From assembly GCF_051020975.1 (NCBI RefSeq), contig NW_027478165.1, forward strand, positions 5,610,001 to 5,674,000: a DNA stretch of 64,000 bases, written 5' to 3'. The position numbers were made by a program, and so were the translations under genes. The notes below the pieces were generated by a model. That model ran no database searches. It was not told the origin of the DNA and saw only the letters and a list, made by a program, of their open reading frames with translations. This DNA comes from Osmia lignaria lignaria (Eukaryota; Arthropoda; Insecta; Hymenoptera; Megachilidae). This document shows, in pieces, positions 10,337 through 23,892 of this stretch (positions are counted from its first letter, which is position 1; each line of letters starts with the position of its first letter).

Positions 10337-13300
10337 GACACCTTTTTTGTAGAGAATTAAGTTTCCTACTTTTTATGTTCTATGATATTTTTTGATCAGA
10401 TGCGTAGTTCTCGAGATATATCAAGATATTTAAAAGTTCCGAAGCCGCACCAACATAATAGAGATACAGAAACACCGTGGCCCCTTTCTTTGAGATAACT
10501 CTGCACTATTGCGAGCTGGAAATGCCACTTCCAGCTTAGCTGTGCAGAAGAAGAACAACAAGAAGAAGAAATATCTCGCAATATGTCCGTCAGGCCCCTT
10601 CCCTTGAGATATATCTGCAAATATCTCGGAAAGGAAGCGAGCTATGGCAAAATGTTAAGAGACCTTTTTTGTAGAGAATTATGTTTCCTACAATTTATGT
10701 TCTATGATATTTTTTGATCAGAAGCGTAGTTTTCGAGATACATCGAGATATTTAAAAGTTCCGAAGCCGCACCAACATAATAGAGATACAGAAACACCGT
10801 GGCCACTTTCTTTGAGATAACTCTGCACTAGTGCGAGCCGCAAATGCCACTTCCAGCTTAGGTGTGCAGAAGAAGAACAACAAGAAGAAGAAATACCTCG
10901 AAATATGTCCGTCAGGCCCCTTCCCTTGAGATAAATCTGCAAATATCTCGGAAACGAAGCGAGCTATGGCAAAATGTTAAGAGACCTTTTTTGTAGAGAA
11001 TTAAGTTTCCTACTTTTTACGTTCTATGATATTTTTTGATCAGATGCGTAGTTCTCGAGATATATCAAGATATTTAAAAGTTCCGAAGCCGCACCAACAT
11101 AATAGAGATACAGAAACACCGTGGCCCCTTTCTTTGAGATAACTCTGCACTATTGCGAGCTGCAAATGCCACTTCCAGCTTAGCTGTGCAGAGGAAGAAC
11201 AACAAGAAGAAGAAATATCTCGAAATATGTCCGTCAGGCCAGTTCCTTTGAGCTGAATCTGCAAATATCTCGGAAACGAAGCGAGCTGTGGCAAAATGTT
11301 AAGAGACGTTTTTTGTAGAGAATTATGTTTCCTACAATTTATGTTCTATGATATTTTTTGATCAGAAGCGTAGTTTTCGAGATATATCGAGATATTTAAA
11401 AGTTCCGAAGCCGCACCAACATAATAGGGATACAGAAACACCGTGGCCCCTTTCTCTGAGATAACTCTGCACTAGTGCGAGCCGCAAATGCCACTTCCAG
11501 CTTAGCTGTGCAGAAGAAGAACAACAAGAAGAAGAAATATCTCGAAATATGTCCGTCAGGCCCCTTCCCTTGAGATAAATCTGCAAATATCTCGGAAACG
11601 AAGCCAGCTATGGCAAAATGTTAAGAGACCTTTTTTGTAGAGAATTAAGTTTCCTACTTTTTGTGTTCTATGATATTTTTTGATCAGATGCGTAGTTCTC
11701 GAGATATATCAAGATATTTAAAAGTTCCGAAGCCGCACCAACATAATAGAGATACAGAAACACCGTGGCCCCTTTCTTTGAGATAACTCTGCACTATTGC
11801 GAGCTGTAAATGCCACTTCCAGCTTAGCTGTGCAGAAGAAGAACAACAAGAAGAAGAAATATCTCGAAATATGTCCGTCAGGCCCCTTCCCTTGAGATAT
11901 ATCTGCAAATATCTCGGAAACGAAGCGAGCTATGGCAAAATGTTAAGAGACCTTTTTTGTAGAGAATTATGTTTCCTACAATTTATGTTTTATGATATTT
12001 TTTGATCAGAAGCGTAGTTTTCGAGATACATCGAGATATTTAAAAGTTCCGAAGCCGCACCAACATAATAGAGATACAGAAACACCGTGGCCCCTTTCCT
12101 TGAGATAACTCTGCACTAGTGCGAGCCGCAAATGCCACTTCCAGCTTAGCTGTGCAGAAGAAGAACAACAAGAAGAAGAAATATCTCGAAATATGTCCGT
12201 CAGGCCCCTTCCCTTGAGATATATCTGCAAATATCTCGGAAACGAAGCGAGCTATGGCAAAATGTTAAGAGACCTTTTTTGTAGAGAATTCTGTTTCCTA
12301 CAATTTATGTTCTATGATATTTTTTGATCAGAAGCGTAGTTTTCGAGATATATCGAGATATTTAAAAGTTCCGAAGCCGCACCAACATAATAGAGGTACA
12401 GAAACACCGTGGCCCCTTTCTTTGAGATAACTCTGCACTAGTGCGAGCCGCAAATGCCACTTCCAGCTTAGCTGTGCAGAAGAAGAACAACAAGAAGAAG
12501 AAATATCTCGAAATGTGTCCGTCAGGCCCCTTCCCTTGAGATAAATCTGCAAATATCTCGGAAACGAAGCGAGCTATGGCAAAATGTTAAGAGACCTTTT
12601 TTGTAGAGAATTAAGTTTCCTACTTTTTATGTTCTATGATATTTTTTGATCAGATGCGTAGTTCTCGAGATATATCAAGATATTTAGAAGTTCCGAAGCC
12701 GCACCAACATAATAGAGATACAGAAACACCGTGGCCCCTTTCTTTGAGATAACTCTGCACTATTGCGAGCTGTAAATCCCACTTCCAGCTTAGCTGTGCA
12801 GAAGAAGAACAACAAGAAGAAGAAATATCTCGAAATATGTCCGTCAGGCCCCTTCCCTTCAGATATATCTGCAAATATCTCGGAAACGAAGCGAGCTATG
12901 GCAAAATGTTAAGAGACCTTTTTTGTAGAGAATTCTGTTTCCTACAATTTATGTTCTATGATATTTTTTGATCAGAAGCGTAGTTTTCGAGATACATCGA
13001 GATATTTAAAAGTTCCGAAGCCGCACCAACATAATAGAGATACAGAAACACCGTGGCCCCTTTCTTTGAGATAACTCTGCACTAGTGCGAGCCGCAAATG
13101 CCACTTCCAGCTTAGCTGTGCAGAAGAAGAACAACAAGAAGAAGAAATATCTCGAAATATGTCCGTCAGGCCCCTTCCCTTGAGATATATCTGCAAATAT
13201 CTCGGAAACGAAGCGAGCTATGGCAAAATGTTAAGAGACCTTTTTTGTAGAGAATTATGTTTCCTACAATTTATGTTGTATGATATTTTTTGATCAGAAG

Positions 13301-13830
13301 CGTAGTTTTCGAGATACATCGAGATATTTAAAAGTTCCGAAGCCGCACCAACATAATAGAGATACAGAAACACCGTGGCCCCTTTCTTTGAGATAACTCT
13401 GCACTAGTGCGAGCCGCAAATGCCACTTCCAGCTTAGCTGTGCAGAAGAAGAACAACAAGAAGAAGAAATATCTCGAAATATGTCCGTCAGGCCCCTTCC
13501 CTTGAGATAAATCTGCAAATATCTCGGAAACGAAGCGAGCTATGGCAAAATGTTAAGAGACCTTTTTTGTAGAGAATTAAGTTTCCTACTTTTTATGTTC
13601 TATGATATTTTTTGATCAGATGCGTAGTTCTCGAGATATATCAAGATATTTAAAAGTTCCGAAGCCGCACCAACATAGTAGAGATACAGAAACACCCTGG
13701 CCCCTTTCTTTGAGATAACTCTGCACTATTGCGAGCTGCAAATGCCACTTCCAGCTTAGCTGTGCAGAAGAAGAACAACAAGAAGAAGAAATATCTCGAA
13801 ATATGTCCGTCAGGCCCCTTCCCTTGAGAT
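10337..13830 (+). repeat. Non-HOR segment of copy A: alternating subtypes
   Basis: Eleven monomers after the last 338-bp unit of copy A. Subtype-2-headed monomers with GCACTATTGC alternate irregularly with subtype-1-headed monomers with GCACTAGTGC. Many monomers carry private changes: CTCGCAATATG, GATACATCGAG, CTTAGGTGTG, TTTTACGTTC, TAGGGATAC, GAATTCTG, GAAATGTGTCC and AAATCCCAC. Each is repeated once, 13,556 bases downstream in copy B. Confidence 0.88.
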
Positions 13831-13874
13831 ATATCTGCAAATATCTCGGAAACGAAACGAGCTATGGCAAAATC
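13831..13874 (+). other. Junction between giant duplication copies
   Basis: These 44 bases are the tail of the last monomer of copy A. They match neither the corresponding tail in copy B (27387 onwards) nor the sequence just before copy A (597-640). They closely resemble the tails of the monomers at 1289-1610 and 14523-14844, sharing ATATCTGC, an ACGAGCTATGG context and AAAATCTTAAG instead of AAAATGTTAAG. The exchange that made the tandem copy therefore probably occurred in this part of the monomer, or conversion altered it later. Confidence 0.6.
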
Positions 13875-16132
13875 TTAAGAGACCTTTTTTGTAGAGAATT
13901 ATGTTTCCTACAATTTATGTTCTATGATATTTTTTGATCAGAAGCGTAGTTCTCGAGATATATCAAGATATTTAAAAGTTCCGAAACCGCACCAACATAA
14001 TAGAGATACAGAAACACCGTGGCCCCTTTCTTTCAGATAACTCTGCACTATTGCGAGCTGGAAATGCCACTTCCAGTTTAGCTGTGCAGAAGAAGAACAA
14101 CAAGAAGAAGAAATATCTCGAAATATGTCCGTCAGGCCCCTTCCCTTGAGATAAATCTGCATATATCTCGGAAACGAAGCGAGCTATGGCAAAATGTTGA
14201 GAGACCTTTTTTGTAGAGAATTAAGTTTTCTACTTTTTATGTTCTATGATATTTTTTGATCAGAAGCGTAGTTTTCGAGATATATCGAGATATTTAAAAG
14301 TTCCGAAGCCGCACCAACATAATAGAGATACAGAAACACCGTGGCCCCTTTCTTTGAGATAACTCTGCACTATTGCGAGCTGCAAATGCCACTTCCAGCT
14401 TAGCTGTGCAGAAGAAGAACAACAAGAAGAAGAAATATCTCGAAATATGTCCGTCAGGCCCCTTCCCTTGAGATAAATCTGCAAATATCTCGGAAACGAA
14501 GCGAGCTATGGCAAAATGTTAAGAGACCTTATTTGTAGAGAATTAAGTTTCCTACTTTTTATGTTCTATGATATTATTTGATCAGATGCGTAGTTCTCGC
14601 GATATATCAAGATATTTAAAAGTTCCGAAGCCGCACCAACATAATAGAGATTCAGAAACACCGTTGCCCCTTTCTTTGAGATAACTCTGCACTAGTGCGA
14701 GCCGCAAATGCCACTTCCAGCTTAGCTGTGCAGAAGAAGAACAACAAGAAGAAGAAATATCTCGAAATATGTCCGTCAGGCCCCTTCCCTTGAGATATAT
14801 CTGCAAATATCTCGGAAACAAAACGAGCTATGGCAAAATCTTAAGAGACCTTTTTTGTAGAGAATTATGTTTCCTACAATTTGTGTTCTATGATATTTTT
14901 TGATCAGAAGCGTAGTTCTCGAGATATATCAAGATATTTAAAAGTTCCGAAACCGCACCAACATAATAGAGATACAGAAACACCGTGGCCCCTTTCTTTC
15001 AGATAACTCTGCACTATTGCGAGCTGCAAATGCCACTTCCAGCTTAGCTGTGCAGAAGAAGAACAACAAGAAGAAGAAATATCTCGAAATATGTCCGTCA
15101 GGCCCCTTCCCTTGAGATAAATCTGCATATATCTCGGAAACGAATCGAGCTATGGCAAAATCTTAAGAGACCTTTTTTGTAGAGAATTATGTTTCCTACA
15201 ATTTATGTTCTATGATATTTTTTGATCAGAAGCGTAGTTTTCGAGATATATCGAGATATTTAAAAGCTCCGAAGCCGCACCAACATAATAGAGATACAGA
15301 AACACCGTGGCCCCTTTCTTTCAGATAATTCTGCACTATTGCGAGCTGCAAATGCCACTTCCAGCTTAGCTGTGCAGAAGAAGAACAACAAGAAGAAGAA
15401 ATATCTCGAAATATGTCCGTCAGGCCCCTTCCCTTGAGATAAATCTGCATATATCTCGGAAACCAAGCGAGCTATGGCAAAATGTTAAGAGACCTTTTTT
15501 GTAGAGAATTATGTTTCCTACAATTTATGTTCTATGATATTTTTTGATCAGAAGCGTAGTTTTCGAGATATATCGAGATATTTAAAAGCTCCGAAGCCGC
15601 ACCAACATAATAGAGATACAGAAACACCGTGGCCCCTTTCTTTGAGATAACTCTGCACTATTGCGAGCTGCAAATGCCACTTCCAGCTTAGCTGTGCAGA
15701 AGAAGAACAACAAGAAGAAGAAATATCTCGAAATATGTCCGTCAGGCCCCTTCCCTTGAGATAAATCTGCATATATCTCGGAAACGAAGCGAGCTATGGC
15801 AAAATGTTGAGAGACCTTTTTTGTAGAGAATTATGTTTTCTACTTTTTATGTTCTATGATATTTTTTGATCAGAAGCGTAGTTATCGAGATATATCAAGA
15901 TATTTAAAAGTTCCGAAGCCGCACCAACATAATAGAGATACAGAAACACCGTGGCCCCTTTCTTTCAGATAACTCTGCACTATTGCGAGCTGGAAATGCC
16001 ACTTCCAGTTTAGCTGTACAGAAGAAGAACAACAAGAAGAAGAAATATCTCGAAATATGTCCGTCAGGCCCCTTCCCTTGAGATAAATCTGCAAATATCT
16101 CGGAAACGAAGCGAGCTATGGCAAAACGTTAA

Positions 16133-18064
16133 GAGACCTTTTTTGTAGAGAATTATGTTTCCTACAATTTATGTTCTATGATATTTTTTGATCAGAAGCG
16201 TAGTTTTCGAGATATATCGAGATATTTAAAAGTTCCGAAGCCGCACCAACATAATAGAGATACAGAAACACCGTGGCCCCTTTCTTTGAGATAACTCTGC
16301 ACTATTGCGAGCTGCAAATGCCACTTCCAGCTTAGCTGTGCAGAAGAAGAACAACAAGAAGAAGAAATATCTCGAAATATGTCCGTCAGGCCCCTTCCCT
16401 TGAGATAAATCTGCAAATATCTCGGAAACGAAGCGAGCTATGGCAAAATGTTAAGAGACCTTATTTGTAGAGAATTAAGTTTCCTACTTTTTATGTTCTA
16501 TGATATTATTTGATCAGATGCGTAGTTCTCGCGATATATCAAGATATTTAAAAGTTCCGAAGCCGCACCAACATAATAGAGATTCAGAAACACCGTTGCC
16601 CCTTTCTTTGAGATAACTCTGCACTAGTGCGAGCCGCAAATGCCACTTCCAGCTTAGCTGTGCAGAAGAAGAACAACAAGAAGAAGAAATATCTCGAAAT
16701 ATGTCCGTCAGGCCCCTTCCCTTGAGATAAATCTGCAAATATCTCGGAAACGAAGCGAGCTATGGCAAAACGTTAAGAGACCTTTTTTGTAGAGAATTAT
16801 GTTTCCTACAATTTATGTTCTATGATATTTTTTGATCAGAAGCGTAGTTTTCGAGATATATCGAGATATTTAAAAGTTCCGAAGCCGCACCAACATAATA
16901 GAGATACAGAAACACCGTGGCCCCTTTCTTTGAGATAACTCTGCACTATTGCGAGCTGCAAATGCCACTTCCAGCTTAGCTGTGCAGAAGAAGAACAACA
17001 AGAAGAAGAAATATCTCGAAATATGTCCGTCAGGCCCCTTCCCTTGAGATAAATCTGCAAATATCTCGGAAACGAAGCGAGCTATGGCAAAATGTTAAGA
17101 GACCTTATTTGTAGAGAATTAAGTTTCCTACTTTTTATGTTCTATGATATTATTTGATCAGATGCGTAGTTCTCGCGATATATCAAGATATTTAAAAGTT
17201 CCGAAGCCGCACCAACATAATAGAGATTCAGAAACACCGTTGCCCCTTTCTTTGAGATAACTCTGCACTAGTGCGAGCCGCAAATGCCACTTCCAGCTTA
17301 GCTGTGCAGAAGAAGAACAACAAGAAGAAGAAATATCTCGAAATATGTCCGTCAGGCCCCTTCCCTTGAGATAAATCTGCAAATATCTCGGAAACGAAGC
17401 GAGCTATGGCAAAACGTTAAGAGACCTTTTTTGTAGAGAATTATGTTTCCTACAATTTATGTTCTATGATATTTTTTGATCAGAAGCGTAGTTTTCGAGA
17501 TATATCGAGATATTTAAAAGTTCCGAAGCCGCACCAACATAATAGAGATACAGAAACACCGTGGCCCCTTTCTTTGAGATAACTCTGCACTATTGCGAGC
17601 TGCAAATGCCACTTCCAGCTTAGCTGTGCAGAAGAAGAACAACAAGAAGAAGAAATATCTCGAAATATGTCCGTCAGGCCCCTTCCCTTGAGATAAATCT
17701 GCAAATATCTCGGAAACGAAGCGAGCTATGGCAAAATGTTAAGAGACCTTATTTGTAGAGAATTAAGTTTCCTACTTTTTATGTTCTATGATATTATTTG
17801 ATCAGATGCGTAGTTCTCGCGATATATCAAGATATTTAAAAGTTCCGAAGCCGCACCAACATAATAGAGATTCAGAAACACCGTTGCCCCTTTCTTTGAG
17901 ATAACTCTGCACTAGTGCGAGCCGCAAATGCCACTTCCAGCTTAGCTGTGCAGAAGAAGAACAACAAGAAGAAGAAATATCTCGAAATATGTCCGTCAGG
18001 CCCCTTCCCTTGAGATAAATCTGCAAATATCTCGGAAACGAAGAGAGCTATGGCAAAATGTTAA
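16133..18064 (+). repeat. 644-bp dimeric HOR, three tandem copies (copy B)
   Basis: Units 16133-16776, 16777-17420 and 17421-18064 are the counterparts of the three dimers at 2899-4830, at offset +13,234. They carry the same variant set, including AAAACGTT before the second and third units and ACGAAGAGAGC at the end of the last one. In this copy the last dimer runs into the monomer at 18065, which is missing from copy A. Confidence 0.93.
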
Positions 18065-18386
18065 GAGACCTTTTTTGTAGAGAATTAAGTTTCCTACTTT
18101 TTATGTTGTATGATATTTTTTGATCAGATGCGTAGTTCCCGAGATATATCAAGATGTTTAAAAGTTCCGAAGCCGCACCAACATAATAGAGATACAGAAA
18201 CACCGTGGCCCCTTTCTTTGAGATAACTCTGCACTATTCCGAGCTGCAAATGCCACTTCCAGCTTAGCTGTGCAGAAGAAGAACAACAAGAAGAAGAAAT
18301 ATCTCGAAATATGTCCGTCAGGCCCCTTCCCTTGAGATGTATCTGCAAATATCTCGGAAACGAAGCGAGCTATGGCAAAATGTTAA
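18065..18386 (+). repeat. Monomer present in copy B but missing from copy A
   Basis: This unit has the marker set ATGTTGTATG, TAGTTCCCGAG, GATGTTTAAAAG, CTATTCCGAGC and GAGATGTATC. The same type occurs at 7745-8066 and 21301-21622 as the third monomer of the ten-monomer HOR. In copy A, the monomer expected after 4830 is absent, and the GTGAGGCC type follows directly. One whole monomer was therefore lost from copy A in register, or regained in copy B. Confidence 0.9.
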
Positions 18387-20318
18387 GAGACCTTTTTTGT
18401 AGAGAATTATGTTTCCTACAATTTATGTTCTATGATATTTTTTGATCAGAAGCGTAGTTTTCGAGATATATCGAGATATTTAAAAGTTCCGAAGCCGCAC
18501 CAACATAATAGAGATACAGAAACACCGTGGCCCCTTTCTTTGAGATAACTCTGCACTAGTGCGAGCCGCAAATGCCACTTCCAGCTTAGCTGTGCAGAAG
18601 AAGAACAACAAGAAGAAGAAATATCTCGAAATATGTCCGTGAGGCCCCTTCCCTTGAGATATATCTGCAAATATCTCGGAAACGAAGCGAGCTATGGCAA
18701 AATGTTAAGAGACCTTTTTCGTAGAGAATTATGTTTCCTACTTTTTATGTTCTATAATATTTTTTGATCAGATGCGTAGTTCTCGAGATATATCAAGATA
18801 TTTAAAAGTTCCGAAGCCGCACCAACATAATAGAGATACAGAAACACCGTGGCCCCTTTCTTTGAGATAACTCTGCACTATTGCGAGCTGTAAATGCCAC
18901 TTCCAGCTTAGCTGTGCAGAAGAAGAACAACAAGAAGAAGAAATATCTCGAAATATGTCCGTCAGGCCCCTTCCCTTGAGATAAATCTGCAAATATCTCG
19001 GAAACGAAGCGAGCTATGGCAAAATGTTAAGAGACCTTTTTTGTAGAGAATTAAGTTTCCTACTTTTTATGTTCTATGATATTTTTTGATCAGATGCGTA
19101 GTTCTCGAGATATATCAAGATATTTAAAAGTTTCGAAGCCGCACCAACATAATAGAGATACAGAAACACCGTGGCCCCTTTCTTTGAGATAACTCTGCAC
19201 TATTGCGAGCTGGAAATGCCACTTCCAGTTTAGCTGTGCAGAAGAAGAACAACAAGAAGAAGAAATATCTCGAAATATGTCCGTCAGGCCCCTTCCCTTG
19301 AGATAAATCTGCAAATATCTCGGAAACGAAGCGAGCTATGGCAAAATGTTAAGAGGCCTTTTTTGTAGAGAATTAAGTTTCCTACTTTTTATGTTCTATG
19401 ATATTATTTGATCAGATGCGTAGTTCTCGAGATATATCAAGATATTTAAAGGTTCCGAAGCCGCACCAACATAATAGAGATACAGAAACACCGTGGCCCC
19501 TTTCTTTGAGATAACTCTGCACTATTGCGAGCTGCAAATGCCACTTCCAGCTTAGCTGTGCAGAGGAAGAACAACAAGAAGAAGAAATATCTCGAAATAT
19601 GTCCGTCAGGCCAGTTCCTTTGAGCTCAATCTGCAAATATCTCGGAAACGAAGCGAGCTATGGCAAAATGTTAAGAGACCTTTTTTGTAGAGAATTATGT
19701 TTCCTACAATTTATGTTCTATGATATTTTTTGATCAGAAGCGTAGTTTTCGAGATATATCGAGATATTTAAAAGTTCCGAAGCCGCACCAACATAATAGA
19801 GATACAGTAACACCGTGGCCCCTTTCTTTGAGATAACTCTGCACTATTGCGAGCTGCAAATGCCACTTCCAGCTTAGCTGTGCAGAGGAAGAACAACAAG
19901 AAGAAGAAATATCTCGAAATATGTCCGTCAGGCCAGTTCCTTTGAGCTCAATCTGCAAATATCTCGGAAACGAAGCGAGCTATGGCAAAATGTTAAGAGA
20001 CCTTTTTTGTAGAGAATTATGTTTCCTACAATTTATGTTCTATGATATTTTTTGATCAGAAGCGTAGTTTTCGAGATATATCGAGATATTTAAAAGTTCC
20101 GAAGCCGCACCAACATAATAGAGATACAGAAACACCGTGGCCCCTTTCTTTGAGATAACTCTGCACTATTGCGAGCTGCAAATGCCACTTCCAGCTTAGC
20201 TGTGCAGAGGAAGAACAACAAGAAGAAGAAATATCTCGAAATATGTCCGTCAGGCCCCTTCCCTTGAGATGTATCTGCAAATATCTCGGAAACGAAGCGA
20301 GCTATGGCAAAATGTTAA

Positions 20319-20656
20319 GAGACCTTTTTTGTAGAGAATTATGTTTCCTACAATTTATGTTCTATGATATTTTTTGATCAGAAGCGTAGTTTTCGAAATA
20401 TATCGAGATATTTAAAAGTTCCGAAGCCGCACCAACATAATAGAGATACAGCAACACCGTGGCCCCTTTCTTTGAGATAACTCTGCGTTTAGTGCGAGCC
20501 GCAAATGCCACTTCCAGCTTAGCTGTGCAGAAGAAGAACAACAAGAAGAAGAACAACAAGAAGAAGAAATATCTCGAAATATGTCCGTCAGGCCCCTTCC
20601 CTTGAGATAAATCTGCAAATATCTCGGAAACGAAGCGAGCTATGGCAAAATGTTAA
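20319..20656 (+). repeat. 338-bp monomer with 15-bp tract expansion (3)
   Basis: Carries the same two insertions and the same private substitutions as the monomers at 6763 and 9999. It lies 13,556 bases from the first. It is the last unit of the second ten-monomer HOR copy and is followed by GACACC at 20657. Confidence 0.95.
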
Positions 20657-23600
20657 GACACCTTTTTTGTAGAGAATTATGTTTCCTACAATTTATGTTC
20701 TATGATATTTTTTGATCAGAAGCGTAGTTTTCGAGATATATCGAGATATTTAAAAGTTCCGAAGCCGCACCAACATAATAGAGATACAGAAACACCGTGG
20801 CCCCTTTCTTTGAGATAACTCTGCACTATTGCGAGCTGCAAATGCCACTTCCAGCTTAGCTGTGCAGAAGAAGAACAACAAGAAGAAGAAATATCTCGAA
20901 ATATGTCCGTCAGGCCCCTTCCCTTGAGATAAATCTGCAAATATCTCGGAAACGAAGCGAGCTATGGCAAAATGTTAAGAGACCTTATTTGTAGAGAATT
21001 AAGTTTCCTACTTTTTATGTTCTATGATATTATTTGATCAGATGCGTAGTTCTCGCGATATATCAAGATATTTAAAAGTTCCGAAGCCGCACCAACATAA
21101 TAGAGATTCAGAAACACCGTTGCCCCTTTCTTTGAGATAACTCTGCACTAGTGCGAGCCGCAAATGCCACTTCCAGCTTAGCTGTGCAGAAGAAGAACAA
21201 CAAGAAGAAGAAATATCTCGAAATATGTCCGTCAGGCCCCTTCCCTTGAGATAAATCTGCAAATATCTCGGAAACGAAGAGAGCTATGGCAAAATGTTAA
21301 GAGACCTTTTTTGTAGAGAATTAAGTTTCCTACTTTTTATGTTGTATGATATTTTTTGATCAGATGCGTAGTTCCCGAGATATATCAAGATGTTTAAAAG
21401 TTCCGAAGCCGCACCAACATAATAGAGATACAGAAACACCGTGGCCCCTTTCTTTGAGATAACTCTGCACTATTCCGAGCTGCAAATGCCACTTCCAGCT
21501 TAGCTGTGCAGAAGAAGAACAACAAGAAGAAGAAATATCTCGAAATATGTCCGTCAGGCCCCTTCCCTTGAGATGTATCTGCAAATATCTCGGAAACGAA
21601 GCGAGCTATGGCAAAATGTTAAGAGACCTTTTTTGTAGAGAATTATGTTTCCTACAATTTATGTTCTATGATATTTTTTGATCAGAAGCGTAGTTTTCGA
21701 GATATATCGAGATATTTAAAAGTTCCGAAGCCGCACCAACATAATAGAGATACAGAAACACCGTGGCCCCTTTCTTTGAGATAACTCTGCACTAGTGCGA
21801 GCCGCAAATGCCACTTCCAGCTTAGCTGTGCAGAAGAAGAACAACAAGAAGAAGAAATATCTCGAAATATGTCCGTGAGGCCCCTTCCCTTGAGATATAT
21901 CTGCAAATATCTCGGAAACGAAGCGAGCTATGGCAAAATGTTAAGAGACCTTTTTCGTAGAGAATTATGTTTCCTACTTTTTATGTTCTATAATATTTTT
22001 TGATCAGATGCGTAGTTCTCGAGATATATCAAGATATTTAAAAGTTCCGAAGCCGCACCAACATAATAGAGATACAGAAACACCGTGGCCCCTTTCTTTG
22101 AGATAACTCTGCACTATTGCGAGCTGTAAATGCCACTTCCAGCTTAGCTGTGCAGAAGAAGAACAACAAGAAGAAGAAATATCTCGAAATATGTCCGTCA
22201 GGCCCCTTCCCTTGAGATAAATCTGCAAATATCTCGGAAACGAAGCGAGCTATGGCAAAATGTTAAGAGACCTTTTTTGTAGAGAATTAAGTTTCCTACT
22301 TTTTATGTTCTATGATATTTTTTGATCAGATGCGTAGTTCTCGAGATATATCAAGATATTTAAAAGTTTCGAAGCCGCACCAACATAATAGAGATACAGA
22401 AACACCGTGGCCCCTTTCTTTGAGATAACTCTGCACTATTGCGAGCTGGAAATGCCACTTCCAGTTTAGCTGTGCAGAAGAAGAACAACAAGAAGAAGAA
22501 ATATCTCGAAATATGTCCGTCAGGCCCCTTCCCTTGAGATAAATCTGCAAATATCTCGGAAACGAAGCGAGCTATGGCAAAATGTTAAGAGGCCTTTTTT
22601 GTAGAGAATTAAGTTTCCTACTTTTTATGTTCTATGATATTATTTGATCAGATGCGTAGTTCTCGAGATATATCAAGATATTTAAAGGTTCCGAAGCCGC
22701 ACCAACATAATAGAGATACAGAAACACCGTGGCCCCTTTCTTTGAGATAACTCTGCACTATTGCGAGCTGCAAATGCCACTTCCAGCTTAGCTGTGCAGA
22801 GGAAGAACAACAAGAAGAAGAAATATCTCGAAATATGTCCGTCAGGCCAGTTCCTTTGAGCTCAATCTGCAAATATCTCGGAAACGAAGCGAGCTATGGC
22901 AAAATGTTAAGAGACCTTTTTTGTAGAGAATTATGTTTCCTACAATTTATGTTCTATGATATTTTTTGATCAGAAGCGTAGTTTTCGAGATATATCGAGA
23001 TATTTAAAAGTTCCGAAGCCGCACCAACATAATAGAGATACAGTAACACCGTGGCCCCTTTCTTTGAGATAACTCTGCACTATTGCGAGCTGCAAATGCC
23101 ACTTCCAGCTTAGCTGTGCAGAGGAAGAACAACAAGAAGAAGAAATATCTCGAAATATGTCCGTCAGGCCAGTTCCTTTGAGCTCAATCTGCAAATATCT
23201 CGGAAACGAAGCGAGCTATGGCAAAATGTTAAGAGACCTTTTTTGTAGAGAATTATGTTTCCTACAATTTATGTTCTATGATATTTTTTGATCAGAAGCG
23301 TAGTTTTCGAGATATATCGAGATATTTAAAAGTTCCGAAGCCGCACCAACATAATAGAGATACAGAAACACCGTGGCCCCTTTCTTTGAGATAACTCTGC
23401 ACTATTGCGAGCTGCAAATGCCACTTCCAGCTTAGCTGTGCAGAGGAAGAACAACAAGAAGAAGAAATATCTCGAAATATGTCCGTCAGGCCCCTTCCCT
23501 TGAGATGTATCTGCAAATATCTCGGAAACGAAGCGAGCTATGGCAAAATGTTAAGAGACCTTTTTTGTAGAGAATTATGTTTCCTACAATTTATGTTCTA

Positions 23601-23892
23601 TGATATTTTTTGATCAGAAGCGTAGTTTTCGAAATATATCGAGATATTTAAAAGTTCCGAAGCCGCACCAACATAATAGAGATACAGCAACACCGTGGCC
23701 CCTTTCTTTGAGATAACTCTGCGTTTAGTGCGAGCCGCAAATGCCACTTCCAGCTTAGCTGTGCAGAAGAAGAACAACAAGAAGAAGAACAACAAGAAGA
23801 AGAAATATCTCGAAATATGTCCGTCAGGCCCCTTCCCTTGAGATAAATCTGCAAATATCTCGGAAACGAAGCGAGCTATGGCAAAATGTTAA
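20657..23892 (+). repeat. 3236-bp ten-monomer HOR, copy 3
   Basis: Directly follows copy 2, and matches 7101-10336 at offset +13,556. It begins with GACACC and ends with the 338-bp monomer at 23555-23892. The only difference from 7101-10336 that I noticed is G at 21057 instead of A at 7501. Copies 2 and 3 together form a true tandem HOR pair of 6472 bp. Confidence 0.95.
23555..23892 (+). repeat. 338-bp monomer with 15-bp tract expansion (4)
   Basis: The fourth and last copy of the expanded-tract monomer, 13,556 bases from 9999 and 3236 bases from 20319. No monomer of this kind occurs to the right of it, which makes it a useful marker of where the 3236-bp HOR ends. Confidence 0.95.

Larger units (their letters stand above)
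641..13830 (+). repeat. Giant tandem duplication, copy A (41 monomers)
   Basis: This block matches 13875-27386 monomer by monomer. The offset is +13,234 for the part before about 4.83 kb and +13,556 afterwards. Private variants recur in the second copy at the expected place. Examples are CTCGCAATATG at ~10576 and ~24132, CTTAGGTGTG at ~10857 and ~24413, GAGCTGTGGC at ~11283 and ~24839, AAATCCCAC at ~12774 and ~26330, and ATGTTGTATG at ~13272 and ~26828. Substitutions I found are 870 (C, versus G at 14104), 2784 (G, versus A at 16018), 6155 (G, versus T at 19711), 7501 (A, versus G at 21057) and 13678 (G, versus A at 27234). Copy A is 322 bases shorter because one monomer is missing. The list of differences comes from reading, not from a full alignment. 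Confidence 0.93.
17421..20656 (+). repeat. 3236-bp ten-monomer HOR, copy 2
   Basis: Same ten monomer types in the same order as 7101-10336, at offset +10,320. It starts as the last of three dimers, so its first base context is AAAACGTTAAGAGACC rather than the GACACC that opens copies 1 and 3. It is the complete counterpart of the nine-monomer version at 4187-7100, including the type that is missing there. Confidence 0.95.
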
